Shown: in pieces, positions 1 through 8,200 of the stretch
Layout: each line of letters begins with the position of its first letter
How positions within the stretch are numbered: the first letter of the stretch is position 1
DNA from: Hymenobacter sp. ISL-91
Lineage (GTDB): Bacteria; Bacteroidota; Bacteroidia; Cytophagales; Hymenobacteraceae
Reading direction: 5' to 3'
Assembly: GCF_018613725.1 (NCBI RefSeq)
Contig: NZ_JAGGPS010000022.1
Coordinates: 38,960-102,959, forward strand
Length of the DNA stretch: 64,000 bases
Notes under the pieces: model-generated
Databases searched by the model: none
The model's input: the letters and a program-made list of their open reading frames with translations, nothing else
What the model was told of the DNA's origin: nothing
Position numbers and translations under genes: made by a program

Positions 1-344
1 GTGGGGATAGGAATATGAATAATTAGAAGCTTTTGCTTCTCCTGTATGTAAGAAGGCATGCTGGCAGCGACACCAATTGCGGGTCTGTTGCCATAGATGG
101 CATGGAAAAGGACTTCCCAATCGGCCAGCGAGTCTATCGCAAATTCTTGAAGTAGGATGTCTGCTTCTGCTTTAAGCAAAGCCATGATAGCGTTATCATC
201 GAAGTCATGATTAGGGAAATTGATCACATAAGATGAAGCTACTACTCTTGAAGTCATACGGAATTTGGAACGTTGCTCCCTACAAGGTAGCCCTTCGTGT
301 AAGGTAGTAGATACACGGTATGGTGGTAATTTTTGCTTATTCAT
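1..344 (-). CDS. partial hypothetical protein, C-terminus off the window
   Basis: An open frame runs leftwards from an ATG at 342-344 and leaves the window with no stop, giving at least 114 residues that begin MNKQKLPPYRVSTT. The frame stays open upstream to a stop at 396-398, so a longer start is possible, but this is the first ATG. It contains a segment NFPNHDFDDNAIMALLKAEA followed by a Trp-containing helix-like stretch (SLADWEVLFHAIYG). I do not recognise a family. The base composition is visibly AT-richer than the rest of the window, with TTA, AGA, ATA and ACT codons that neighbouring genes avoid, which suggests horizontal transfer. The small size and alpha/beta pattern would suit a toxin-immunity or accessory protein, but that is a guess. 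Confidence 0.6.
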   Translation of the reverse strand, partial: MNKQKLPPYRVSTTLHEGLPCREQRSKFRMTSRVVASSYVINFPNHDFDDNAIMALLKAEADILLQEFAIDSLADWEVLFHAIYGNRPAIGVAASMPSYIQEKQKLLIIHIPIP

Positions 345-725
345 GCCATCCGCTTCCCGAAACCCTCGATTTCTTGAACCACCTTTAATGTGCCTTTATC
401 AGGTGTCAGCAAGCTACTGTAGTATCTGGTGAGTTTAAGAAACTCGTCTACGATTCAAAGTTTACGAAATGCCCCTAAGCGATGAGTTTCGTAAACGGCC
501 CAACACCCCGTTTTTTGCCTTCTCATCAAAGCTTTCCGGGCACGGGGTATCTTTGTTCTGGTTCGAAAGCTATAGTTATTAACTCTGTCAAACAGCAAAA
601 GCCCCACGTTCCTCAATCGAGAGCGGGGGCTTTTTTATTGCTATAAGCTTACCAAAACACATCCTATACTGTCAGACAGTGCTCGTTTATGCGGGTATTG
701 TCTGGCAGCGGCTGATTCTCATAAT
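345..725. other. non-coding gap with a terminator
   Basis: Beyond the hairpin at 597-636 I see no gene here. A TATCTTTG word at 548-555 fits the Bacteroidota -7 element, but nothing convincing is read from it before the hairpin, so a short transcript of roughly 80 bases is the most that could be proposed. Confidence 0.4.
597..636. terminator. intrinsic terminator
   Basis: AAAAGCCCC at 597-605 pairs with GGGGCTTTT at 626-634, closing a loop of about 20 bases, and a T run follows. It can work in both directions because an A run precedes the stem, so it would end the minus-strand rhodopsin transcript. Confidence 0.7.
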
Positions 726-1562
726 TTACCCAATGGTATAGGCCGATTGGGTGGCATCCTTGGGCACCCGCTCATCGAGCATGGTTTTGCCTACCAAGTA
801 CACGGCTACCGACAACCCCACTTTATTGATAACATCGGCAATGGAGAAGCTGATGTGTATCCAGTTCATATTGATGGCCATTGTTGACAGCACGTAGCCC
901 ACCGGGTATACTCCCCAGGTGGTTACGGTGCTCAGAGCCCCCAGCTTAAAAGCCCGGCGTTCTACCACCGTAATCTGGCCTTTGAACCGGTTCCAGAGCC
1001 GCCAGAGCACGAAGGGCACCACCAAGTAAGCAGCCGTGGAAATGGCGCCCCAAAACAGCTTGGGGCCAGCCACAATGTGGCCGTTTGCGTCGAGCTGCTG
1101 CTCACCGATATACCCGGTCAATATCATTAGAAAGTCGGCCAGCAACAGCGCAGCCAGCGAGCCTTTGGCCTTCGCCGGATCTACGCGCAACAGCAGCACC
1201 ATAGTCAGTAGCATGATGGGCGTGGTAATCGACCAGCTGATGTAGCGGTATTGACCGATGGCGTTGTAGCTGGTCCGGATGAGTTCCTGCTGCTCGGCTG
1301 CGGTACCCAGGCGGGCCAGGTCGGTTAGCATATGCTGGTAGTAATTCTGGATGAAGTAGTATGAAAGGGCTGCAATACCCGCTACTACTGCCCCCATTGT
1401 GCGGGTGAGGCGGTGCTCGGGTACTGTGAGGCCATTGGAAATAACAGAGAAAAGGAAGTTGCCTAAAAAGGCGTACATCGAGGCGAGCAGAAAGAAATAT
1501 GTCAGCATCGACACCATGTCTATGCGGGCGGCGGTGGGGACGAACAGGTCGGAGAGTTGCAT
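726..1562 (-). CDS. microbial (type 1) rhodopsin with Ser-Thr-Thr helix C motif
   Basis: A 278-residue protein with seven predicted membrane helices, the usual length for a bacteriorhodopsin-like ion pump. The retinal lysine is K247 in ADVINKVG (helix G), preceded by D243, the equivalent of bacteriorhodopsin Asp212. Helix F carries W216 and Y219-P220, matching the retinal-pocket WxxYP motif. Helix C reads R106-Y-I-S109-W-S-I-T113-T-P, so the primary proton acceptor (Asp85 in bacteriorhodopsin) is Ser109, the Thr89 position is Thr113, and the proton donor (Asp96) is Thr120. The protein therefore should bind retinal but lacks both carboxylates of an outward proton pump. An anion pump or a sensor is more likely than a proton pump. 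No carotenoid or blh gene lies beside it. It is monocistronic, ending at the 597-636 hairpin. Confidence 0.93.
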   Translation of the reverse strand: MQLSDLFVPTAARIDMVSMLTYFFLLASMYAFLGNFLFSVISNGLTVPEHRLTRTMGAVVAGIAALSYYFIQNYYQHMLTDLARLGTAAEQQELIRTSYNAIGQYRYISWSITTPIMLLTMVLLLRVDPAKAKGSLAALLLADFLMILTGYIGEQQLDANGHIVAGPKLFWGAISTAAYLVVPFVLWRLWNRFKGQITVVERRAFKLGALSTVTTWGVYPVGYVLSTMAINMNWIHISFSIADVINKVGLSVAVYLVGKTMLDERVPKDATQSAYTIG

Positions 1563-2135
1563 AGAAGAAGGCGTTGGCAGGGAGGATAAGAGAGTTATGA
1601 AAAAAACGGGTAGCCGTCGACTACCATCGTTACAGAAAGCAAATGCGGGGCAGGCAGGTTTGCGCGTATTTAGACGCCCGAAAAGGGGCTGAAAGCGGGG
1701 CAGAGTGCACGGCTAGAACAACGTGTACCCGGCTGATGCCGTTGCGGTTGCAGTGCTCATCCGGCGTCTGCTGGCCGCCGGCTGGGCGAAACAAGCTTTA
1801 GGTTTTCTTTTGAAAACCAATTACTTACTATAAATAAGCACTTATTTTATAGAATGATATTATTTTGACATTCTAATAATTATCGTCTCAATCCCGATAA
1901 CTTCCTGTATATCATCGGTGGTAACAGCCATTTGCCACTATAGGGCCATAAGCCCCTGCTGAAAAAGCCTATCCTTCGGTTATTGGTTGGGCCAGGCGGT
2001 TTGGCTACGTATCTTTGCGCCCGCATAACCTTTGTGGTCTTGACTGATTGCATTTTTCGGCCAACGATTTAGCCGGTTTCGTTGTTGTGCGCATGGCCCG
2101 TTGCGGGCCTTAATGGTTCGTCTTTCGCTCATTCC
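1563..2135. other. non-coding region between rhodopsin and FNR
   Basis: About 570 bases between divergent genes. The part next to the rhodopsin is GC-rich; 1800-1910 is strongly AT-rich and could hold regulatory sites. I find no gene, tRNA or repeat here other than the FNR promoter. Confidence 0.5.
2010..2017 (+). promoter_or_regulatory. -7 promoter element for FNR
   Basis: TATCTTTG matches the Bacteroidota -7 consensus TAnnTTTG. The -33 half is weak. It would start transcription near 2023, giving a leader of about 110 bases before the ATG at 2136. Confidence 0.55.
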
Positions 2136-3164
2136 ATGACCAATACTAGCACCAATTCGATTTCGACCGATATCTGCATTATCGGGGCCGGCCCGGTGGG
2201 GCTGTTTGCCGTATTTGAGGCCGGGCTGCTGAAGCTCCGCTGCCACGTAGTGGATGCCCTGCCACAGGTAGGCGGGCAGCTGTCAGAAATCTACCCCAAG
2301 AAGCCGATCTACGACATTCCCGGGTTTCCCGAAATTCTGGCCGGCGACCTGGTAACCAATCTGATGCGCCAGATTGAGCCCTTCCATCCCACCTTCACGC
2401 TCGGCGAGCGGGTGGAACAATTCCGCAAGCTCGACGACGGCTCATTTGAGCTCGTAACCACCGATGGCACCCAAATCAACTGTAAGGCTGTGGCCATTGC
2501 CGGCGGCCTCGGCTCGTTTGAGCCCCGCAAGCCCGCCATTGAAGACCTGACCACTTTCGAAAACGGCAAGGGCGTGCATTATATGGTGCGCGACCCCGAA
2601 ACGTTCCGCGACCAGCGCCTGGTAATTGCCGGCGGCGGCGACTCGGCCCTCGACTGGACCATATTCTTGGCCAACGTGGCCAAAGAGGTGACGCTGGTAC
2701 ACCGCGGCACCACGTTCCGCGGGGCCGCCGACTCGGCCGAGAAGGTGCAGAAGCTGCATGAGGCCGGCAAGGTGAAGCTGGTGCTCAGCAGCAACGTAAC
2801 CCACGTACACGGCAACGGCCGCCTCAACGGCGTAACCATTACGGCCAACGGCGGCGAGGCCCAGCAGGTCGAGGTTGATTCGTTTATTCCGCTGTTCGGC
2901 CTTACGCCCAAGCTCGGCCCGATTGGCGAGTGGGGCCTGGGCATCGACGACAACGCGGTGGAAGTGAACACCGTGGACTACTCGACTTCCGTGCCCGGCA
3001 TTTATGCTATCGGCGACATCAATACTTACCCCGGCAAGCTGAAACTGATTTTGTGCGGCTTCCACGAGGCGGCCCTTATGTGCCAGGGCGCCTTTAAGTA
3101 CATTTACCCCGACAAAAAATACACCCTCAAGTACACGACCGTGAACGGGGTACCTACTCTTTAG
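2136..3164 (+). CDS. ferredoxin--NADP(+) reductase, thioredoxin-reductase-like type
   Basis: A 342-residue flavoprotein. The FAD-binding GxGxxG motif is IIGAGPVG at residues 15-22; a second dinucleotide fold begins at AGGGDSALD near residue 164 and should bind NADPH; the C-terminal AIGDINTYPG near residue 292 is the usual flavin contact. The CxxC redox pair of thioredoxin reductase is absent, which separates it from TrxB and places it with the YumC-type ferredoxin-NADP reductases, cytosolic homodimers moving electrons between NADPH and ferredoxin. An upstream in-frame ATG at 2082 would add 18 residues, but the start at 2136 gives the family's normal N-terminus. The next gene is a [2Fe-2S] ferredoxin, its likely partner, 100 bases downstream. 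Confidence 0.92.
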   Translation: MTNTSTNSISTDICIIGAGPVGLFAVFEAGLLKLRCHVVDALPQVGGQLSEIYPKKPIYDIPGFPEILAGDLVTNLMRQIEPFHPTFTLGERVEQFRKLDDGSFELVTTDGTQINCKAVAIAGGLGSFEPRKPAIEDLTTFENGKGVHYMVRDPETFRDQRLVIAGGGDSALDWTIFLANVAKEVTLVHRGTTFRGAADSAEKVQKLHEAGKVKLVLSSNVTHVHGNGRLNGVTITANGGEAQQVEVDSFIPLFGLTPKLGPIGEWGLGIDDNAVEVNTVDYSTSVPGIYAIGDINTYPGKLKLILCGFHEAALMCQGAFKYIYPDKKYTLKYTTVNGVPTL

Positions 3165-3174
3165 AAAATAGCCG

Positions 3175-3262
3175 CAAGCTACAAGCCCCAAGCTGCAAGT
3201 AGGTTCGACCAAATTCGGACTTCTGCGGCTTGAAGCTTGAAGCTTGAAGCTTGAAGCTTACA
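3175..3262. repeat. paired heptamer arrays (locus 1)
   Basis: Four units CAAGCTA, CAAGCCC, CAAGCTG, CAAGTAG run head to tail at 3175-3202. After 25 bases, four exact GCTTGAA units and GCTTACA fill 3228-3262. The two arrays are inverted relative to each other (CAAGC against GCTTG). The right array ends 2 bases before the ferredoxin ATG. Confidence 0.85.
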
Positions 3263-3264
3263 AC

Positions 3265-3591
3265 ATGACTGACGAAGTACGGGTGTACGTGGAGGAAGCT
3301 CCCGGCCACCGCCGCGAAATAGTGGGCCCCACCGATATGGGGCTGAGTTTGATGGAGCTGATGAAGGCCGATGGCTACGACATTCAGGCCACCTGCGGCG
3401 GAATGGCGCTGTGCGGTACCTGCCACGTAGAGGTGCTGGCCGGCCCCGAACTGCCCGAGCCTTCCGATGATGAGTTGGCCATGCTCGAAAGCTTGCCCAT
3501 CATGACGCAGGGTAGCCGCCTCTCGTGCCAGATTCGCCTTAACCCGCGGATGGACGGGCTGGTGGTGCGCCTGATGCCCCAAGAGTCGTAA
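3265..3591 (+). CDS. [2Fe-2S] ferredoxin
   Basis: A 108-residue plant/adrenodoxin-type ferredoxin. Four cysteines bind the cluster: C44, C50 and C53 in CGGMALCGTC (the C-x5-C-x2-C pattern) and C88 in SRLSCQI. The C-terminal proline-bearing VRLMPQES resembles adrenodoxin-class proteins. It follows the ferredoxin-NADP reductase on the same strand and is presumably its electron carrier. An in-frame ATG at 3244 lies inside the heptamer array and would add only repeat-encoded residues, so the ATG at 3265 was chosen. Confidence 0.93.
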   Translation: MTDEVRVYVEEAPGHRREIVGPTDMGLSLMELMKADGYDIQATCGGMALCGTCHVEVLAGPELPEPSDDELAMLESLPIMTQGSRLSCQIRLNPRMDGLVVRLMPQES

Positions 3592-3604
3592 TATTCGTTG
3601 CCGT

Positions 3605-3652
3605 TATCAAACAGAAAGCCGGCCCTTTGTGGGGCCGGCTTTCTGTTTGATA
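3605..3652. terminator. long-armed terminator hairpin
   Basis: Perfect 21-bp arms (3605-3625 and 3632-3652) enclose a 6-base loop. The core is AAAGCCGGCCC with its complement, ending in a T-rich arm. It closes the FNR-ferredoxin unit. Confidence 0.85.
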
Positions 3653-3740
3653 GCGCAATGCAACATCCTGGTGGGCGTTATGAGGAAACATCAGCATCGG
3701 CGCTTTCTATTGAATTACTATGGCAGCATGTGTTACCCGG

Positions 3741-4601
3741 ATGACAGGTACGACGTTGGCTGTTTTGCTACTCTCGGTTACTGTTCAGGCCCAGCTACGG
3801 CCTCAGGTATCCTTGAGTGCCGGGCCAGCCTATTCGCTAACGGCCATGCAGCGCACAGCGGGCACGCCCAGGGCATTTCGGGTCGACGCCGTTTTCAGAC
3901 TAGCAGGCGAGTTGCGGCTGGCGTGGCCCATAGCCTCCGATTGGGCATTGGAAACCACGATTGGAATTACCGAACTACAGCCCGGTATCAGCTACCAGTT
4001 GCGAAGCGCAAGTAGTAGCGCGGGGTTTGGAATGGGGCCGCTGCTGCAAACAGGCCTGTCGGTGCGTCGCCTTGATTTGCTCATGTTGGGCTCCCGACTC
4101 AGCCTCGATGCCAGCTTAGGAGCCGCAGGAGCCCGGTTGGTTCGTTCCAGCCCTGTTGATAATGTGCATGATTTTTTCGATCAGCGCCAGTCTGCCCCAA
4201 ACCAACTGGTGGTTATCTATCGAAGCCACTCACTGCACCGTAATACCATTTTGCTGAACGGCGACCTGCGCCTACGCTATGAACTGGCAGCCAACCACCA
4301 TCTGCTGCTCAGCCTGGGGTATGCCCAGGGTCTGCGGCCGTTACTGGAGTTGCGCACGCAGCAGCTACTGTACCCCGACGCTAATGGAACGCTCCGGCAA
4401 GGCGGCTTTGCAGTACGCGAACGGGGCTCAAACATAGCGCTACAGCTGGGTTATGGCTGGCTGCTGGGCCGCACCGGTGAACGGGCCACGCCCCATACGC
4501 CCCGCTACGGCAGCGCACCCCAGCAATCCGAAGCACTGACTGAAGCGCAAGAAGCACCTGCTCTTTCGGAACCCCCAACTGATGATACACAGCCCGATTA
4601 G
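3741..4601 (+). CDS. predicted outer-membrane beta-barrel protein, unknown
   Basis: A 286-residue protein with a Sec signal peptide (MTGTTLAVLLLSVTVQA, cleaved before QLRPQ). The mature part has alternating hydrophobic/polar strands with many aromatic and leucine positions (for example LLLSLGYAQGLRPLLELR and NIALQLGYGWLLG), the pattern of a small outer-membrane barrel. The last 40 residues are hydrophilic and acidic (SEALTEAQEAPALSEPP). An alternative ATG at 3720 adds seven residues before the signal peptide. I recognise no named family. It stands alone between two strong terminators. Confidence 0.7.
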   Translation: MTGTTLAVLLLSVTVQAQLRPQVSLSAGPAYSLTAMQRTAGTPRAFRVDAVFRLAGELRLAWPIASDWALETTIGITELQPGISYQLRSASSSAGFGMGPLLQTGLSVRRLDLLMLGSRLSLDASLGAAGARLVRSSPVDNVHDFFDQRQSAPNQLVVIYRSHSLHRNTILLNGDLRLRYELAANHHLLLSLGYAQGLRPLLELRTQQLLYPDANGTLRQGGFAVRERGSNIALQLGYGWLLGRTGERATPHTPRYGSAPQQSEALTEAQEAPALSEPPTDDTQPD

Positions 4602-4630
4602 GCTGTCGGCCCGCATGAGGAGCTAACGCG

Positions 4631-4666
4631 CAACGCCCCGCCCGATTGTTGTCGGGCGGGGCGTTG
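4631..4666. terminator. bidirectional terminator hairpin
   Basis: CAACGCCCCGCCCGA (4631-4645) pairs exactly with 4652-4666. It sits between the convergent genes ending at 4601 and 4694. Confidence 0.75.
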
Positions 4667-4693
4667 GTGGGTTGGGTGGAAACCTACCGGGAT

Positions 4694-5059
4694 TTAGCGG
4701 CGGCTACGGCCGGTTTTGCGCTTGACAACTGCTTTTCGCTCCTCTGCTGGTGTGGGTGCTATTACCGGTGGAGCGTTCTTTTCAGCTTCTACCTGGGCGG
4801 CCAGGCGGGCCGCTTTGGCAGCGGCTTCCACCGCGGCTTCGGCGGCGCGGGCCTTCTCTTCTACCGCTTCGATGGCGGCGGCCCGCTTGCGGCGGGTAGG
4901 CATGAGAAAGTCGCGCTCGGCGCGCTCCTGAGCCGACAGTTCTTCTTCGCCGGGCAGGCTGGTGGGCGTTATGGTGGCGGCCGCTTTGGTGTCGTCCTGG
5001 GCCCAGGCGGGGGCGCTGCCGAGTAGCAGCGCAGAGAGTAATACAAGTAGTTTACGCAT
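4694..5059 (-). CDS. small secreted alanine-rich helical protein
   Basis: 121 residues starting with a clear signal peptide (MRKLLVLLSALLLGSAPAWA, then QDDTK). The middle (about residues 45-95) is an alanine/glutamate/arginine-rich helix, probably coiled coil. The end is basic (KRKTGRSRR). No family recognised. A promoter of Bacteroidota type lies just upstream, so it is transcribed on its own. It was possibly an envelope or nucleic-acid-binding helper, but nothing in the sequence shows a function. Confidence 0.75.
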   Translation of the reverse strand: MRKLLVLLSALLLGSAPAWAQDDTKAAATITPTSLPGEEELSAQERAERDFLMPTRRKRAAAIEAVEEKARAAEAAVEAAAKAARLAAQVEAEKNAPPVIAPTPAEERKAVVKRKTGRSRR

Positions 5060-5094
5060 CGACTTTTCCTTTCTTTCCTTCAGTAAACGAGGGG

Positions 5095-5125
5095 CAAAGG
5101 TACGGCGTCAGGTCGCCAAACTCAA
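5095..5125 (-). promoter_or_regulatory. promoter for the small secreted protein
   Basis: On the minus strand TACCTTTG (5102-5095) is preceded by TTGA with a 19-base spacer, matching the TTTG-N19-TAnnTTTG Bacteroidota layout. The start codon is 36 bases downstream. Confidence 0.6.
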
Positions 5126-5280
5126 CCCCAATCTTTGAATTGAGGTCAGAATCAGGCTCATGGGACTGTGAGCAGCGAAAAAACCAATGGGAGGCCACAC
5201 CCAGCCGGCCCATGGAAAAACGAGCTTCCAGAAGCCTCACCAGATAGCAGCAACGCTCCCGACAAGGCTTACGGCCTGCG

Positions 5281-8200
5281 CTATTTCTGCCCGGCAATGC
5301 TCACCCGCGTACCGGCCGAGTGGGTAGTGAATTCGGGCGCATAGAGGCACTGCAGCTGCGAGAGGCCGCCGCTGAAATTGCCCGCCTGCGCCGCCCGCAA
5401 CCGGTACTCGAAGGTGTGGGTGCCCTTGGGAAAGTAGCTGATGAAAAAGTTGGTGGCCGCGTCGCGGGGATTCTCGTAATAGCCCAGGCCGCTTTGGTAG
5501 CGGTAGCCGCTGGTCTGGCCGATGAGCTCCAGGCCGGCGGCGCGCTGGTCCTTGAGATGCACGTACTCCAGGTCGCGGTCAGCGCGCAGCACCAGGCGCA
5601 CCACCAGCACGTCGCCCACCCGCAGGGGGCTGGCGGGCATGAGGGGCTCCAGCACCGGGCCGGCGGCGGTGCGCTGCTCGCGGTAGAGGCGGCGCTCCAG
5701 CTGCAGGCCGGTGGCGGCGGGCGTTATCTTATCCAGCTGCTCGAAATACTGCCAATACAGCGCCCCCCAGGCCACCCCGGCATCGGGCTTGCGCACCGTT
5801 ACGCGGCCCTGGGCGGGCGTTATTTCGGCGGCGGGCCAGGTTATTTTGTAGTAGCCAGTGCCGGCCTGCTGGCTCGTGGGTTGGGCGGGCTGGCCGCCTA
5901 CTGTTACTACGAGCGGCTCGGTGGCGGGCTTCAGCCAGTCGGAGCCGCGCAGCAGCAGGGCGTAGCAGGCGTCGGCGGTGGCGCGGGTGCTGGCCCAGTT
6001 CTGCACCTGCTTCTGCTTGAGCAACCAGAGCTTCATTTCGTCCACCGATTTCTGGTCGTTTTGGATGTCGTCGTAGGCCTCGATGAGGGTGGCCTGGGTT
6101 TCGGTGGGGGCTTCGCGCCAGTAGTAGCCGGGGCGCACGTCTTTCCAGTACATACCCAGCTCGTCGCTGTGCAGGGCATTTTCGCTGAGCGCGGTCATGA
6201 TTTGGCCCACGGCGGCGGGCTGCGTTTTGGCGCGGTGCAGGGCCAGGGCAGTTTGGGCCTGCAAGTAGCGGGTGCGGCCGGGCCAGTAGGTGGCGGCCTG
6301 CTGCTGGTAGTAGCTTCGGGCCGGCTGAGCCACTTTCGGTACGGCCGGCGCCGGCCAGAAGCTGCGCGCATACAGGGCCTGAATCTGGAGGTCGTTCAGG
6401 TTATCTGCTTTCAAATCGACCTTGGGCTGCTTGCGCAGGCGGGCGTAATCCTGCTGCAGCTCACCATCGAGGTAGGCCAGCGCGTTTTGCAGCAGCGGGC
6501 GGGCCTGCTCATCCTGCGTGGCATCAAAGGCCCCCAGGCGCTGCAGCTTGCCGAAGCCGGCCACGATGAGCTGGGTGATGTAGCGGTCGGCGGGCATCTT
6601 CTCGAACCACGGGAAGGAGCCATCGGGGAGCTGCTGCTGGCGCAGCTTGGCCAGGGCACGGGCGGTTTCGGCTCTCAGACGGGGCTCGTCGAAGAGTTCA
6701 GCGAGACGGCGCATGCGCTCGGTTTCGCTCTGGGCATCGCGCAGCCAGGGTGTTTCCTGCAGCAGCAGGTTTTTGAGTTCCTGGTTCTGCTCCAGCTTGC
6801 TGTTTAGCGCAGTCTGGTCGCCGGCCTGAGCGGCGCGCTGCCACTCGGCCAGGGTAGTTTTCAGGGCCGGGTTGCTGGTGATAATTTTGGCCGCCAGCAG
6901 GTTGGCATATAGGCGGCTAAACACCTGCTCGGAGCACTCGTAGGGGTACTCCATCAGGTAGGGCAGCGCCTGCACGGCGTACCAGGCCGGGTTGGGCGTC
7001 ATTTCCAGCGTGAGCGAGTAGTTGCGCCGGGTGGCCGAGGTAGTACTCGTCAGTTTCTTCAGCTCGAACTCGCGGGTGGCCGGCCCCACAATGGGCAGCG
7101 GCAGGCTCTCGGTGATGAGCAGCCGGTTGGGCAGCACCGGCAGCGTGTTCTGCTCGCCGTCTTCGACAGTTGCTAGTTGCTGGTTGTCAGTTGTTGGTTT
7201 GTTCTGGCGGCGGCGTTGGCGCTTCTCTTTGCCTGACAACTGACTACCAACCAGTGGCAACTGAGCGGAAGCCACCACCTTATAGGTTACGGCCTCGATG
7301 GGCATTTGGCCCTCAGCGGTTTCAGGCAGCGTAATGCTCCAGCTTAACGCCTGGCTTTGGTTGGCTGGCAGGTTGAAGGCGAGCTGGGCCGGGCTTTGCA
7401 GCAAGCGGGCCTCCAGGGGCTGCTGGGTGCGGGCATCGAGCAGGAATAGCTGGGCGGTGCCGGCCAGGGCGTCGGCGGTGAGGTTGCTGAGCTTGGCCTG
7501 GAAGGTAAGCTGGTCGCCCTCGCGGAAGAAGCGTGGGGCGTTGGCCGTGATTTGCAGCTTCTTCTGGGTCACGAGCTCCCGCTGGAGCAGGCCGGTGCGC
7601 AGCTGCTGGTCGTGGGCCAGGGCCAGCAGCTGCCAGCGCGTCACGGCCTCGGGCATCTGGAATTCCAGCACGGTTTCGCCCTGGGCGTTGGTGCGCAGCG
7701 CGGGCAGCCAGAACGCCGTTTCCCGGAAATCGGTGCGGGCCTGCACGTTGCTTAGGTCGGGCCGGGGGGCTGACTGGTCTTGCGCAGCACCGGATTCCTC
7801 TACCTGCACGCCGGCCACTTTCCCAGCAAGCGCGCTGGCCATTGGTGCCGCCATATCGGCCGCCTCAGCATACCCCGCCACGACAACTTCACTAAGCTGC
7901 TTGCTATCAGCATCCATTGCTACATTCATGCGCAAGCTTTTCCTAGTCGAAGCCACCTCTTCTCTGGTGTCTTCTCCCCAAACGCCCCACATAGTCAGGT
8001 GCGGGTATTCTACCTCTTCAGGCGACTCCCCACTAGGCTGATTATCGAACAGCCCCCGCCCTTCTTCCAGCCCAAAACGGCCTTGCCAAGCCAGCGTGGC
8101 AGGAGAATAGGGCTGCGGGAATTCCAGCGGCGTGAAACTATGGGGCCGGAACACATCGAGCGACTTGTCGTAGAGCGTGGCCAGTAGCTCGGCATCGGCT

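Noticed and set aside
548..555. TATCTTTG as a promoter for a small RNA ending at the 597-636 hairpin
   Set aside because: No -33 partner at the right distance and no structure in between, so not listed as a gene.
1700..2000. tRNA or small RNA in the gap before FNR
   Set aside because: No cloverleaf or recognisable RNA fold was found by eye.
5052..5297. 81-residue frame between the small secreted protein and the macroglobulin
   Set aside because: Overlaps the promoter of one gene and the end of another; no family features.
5320..6807. 495-residue frame antisense to the alpha-2-macroglobulin
   Set aside because: Shadow frame of a conserved gene with repetitive Gly/Val/Leu composition.
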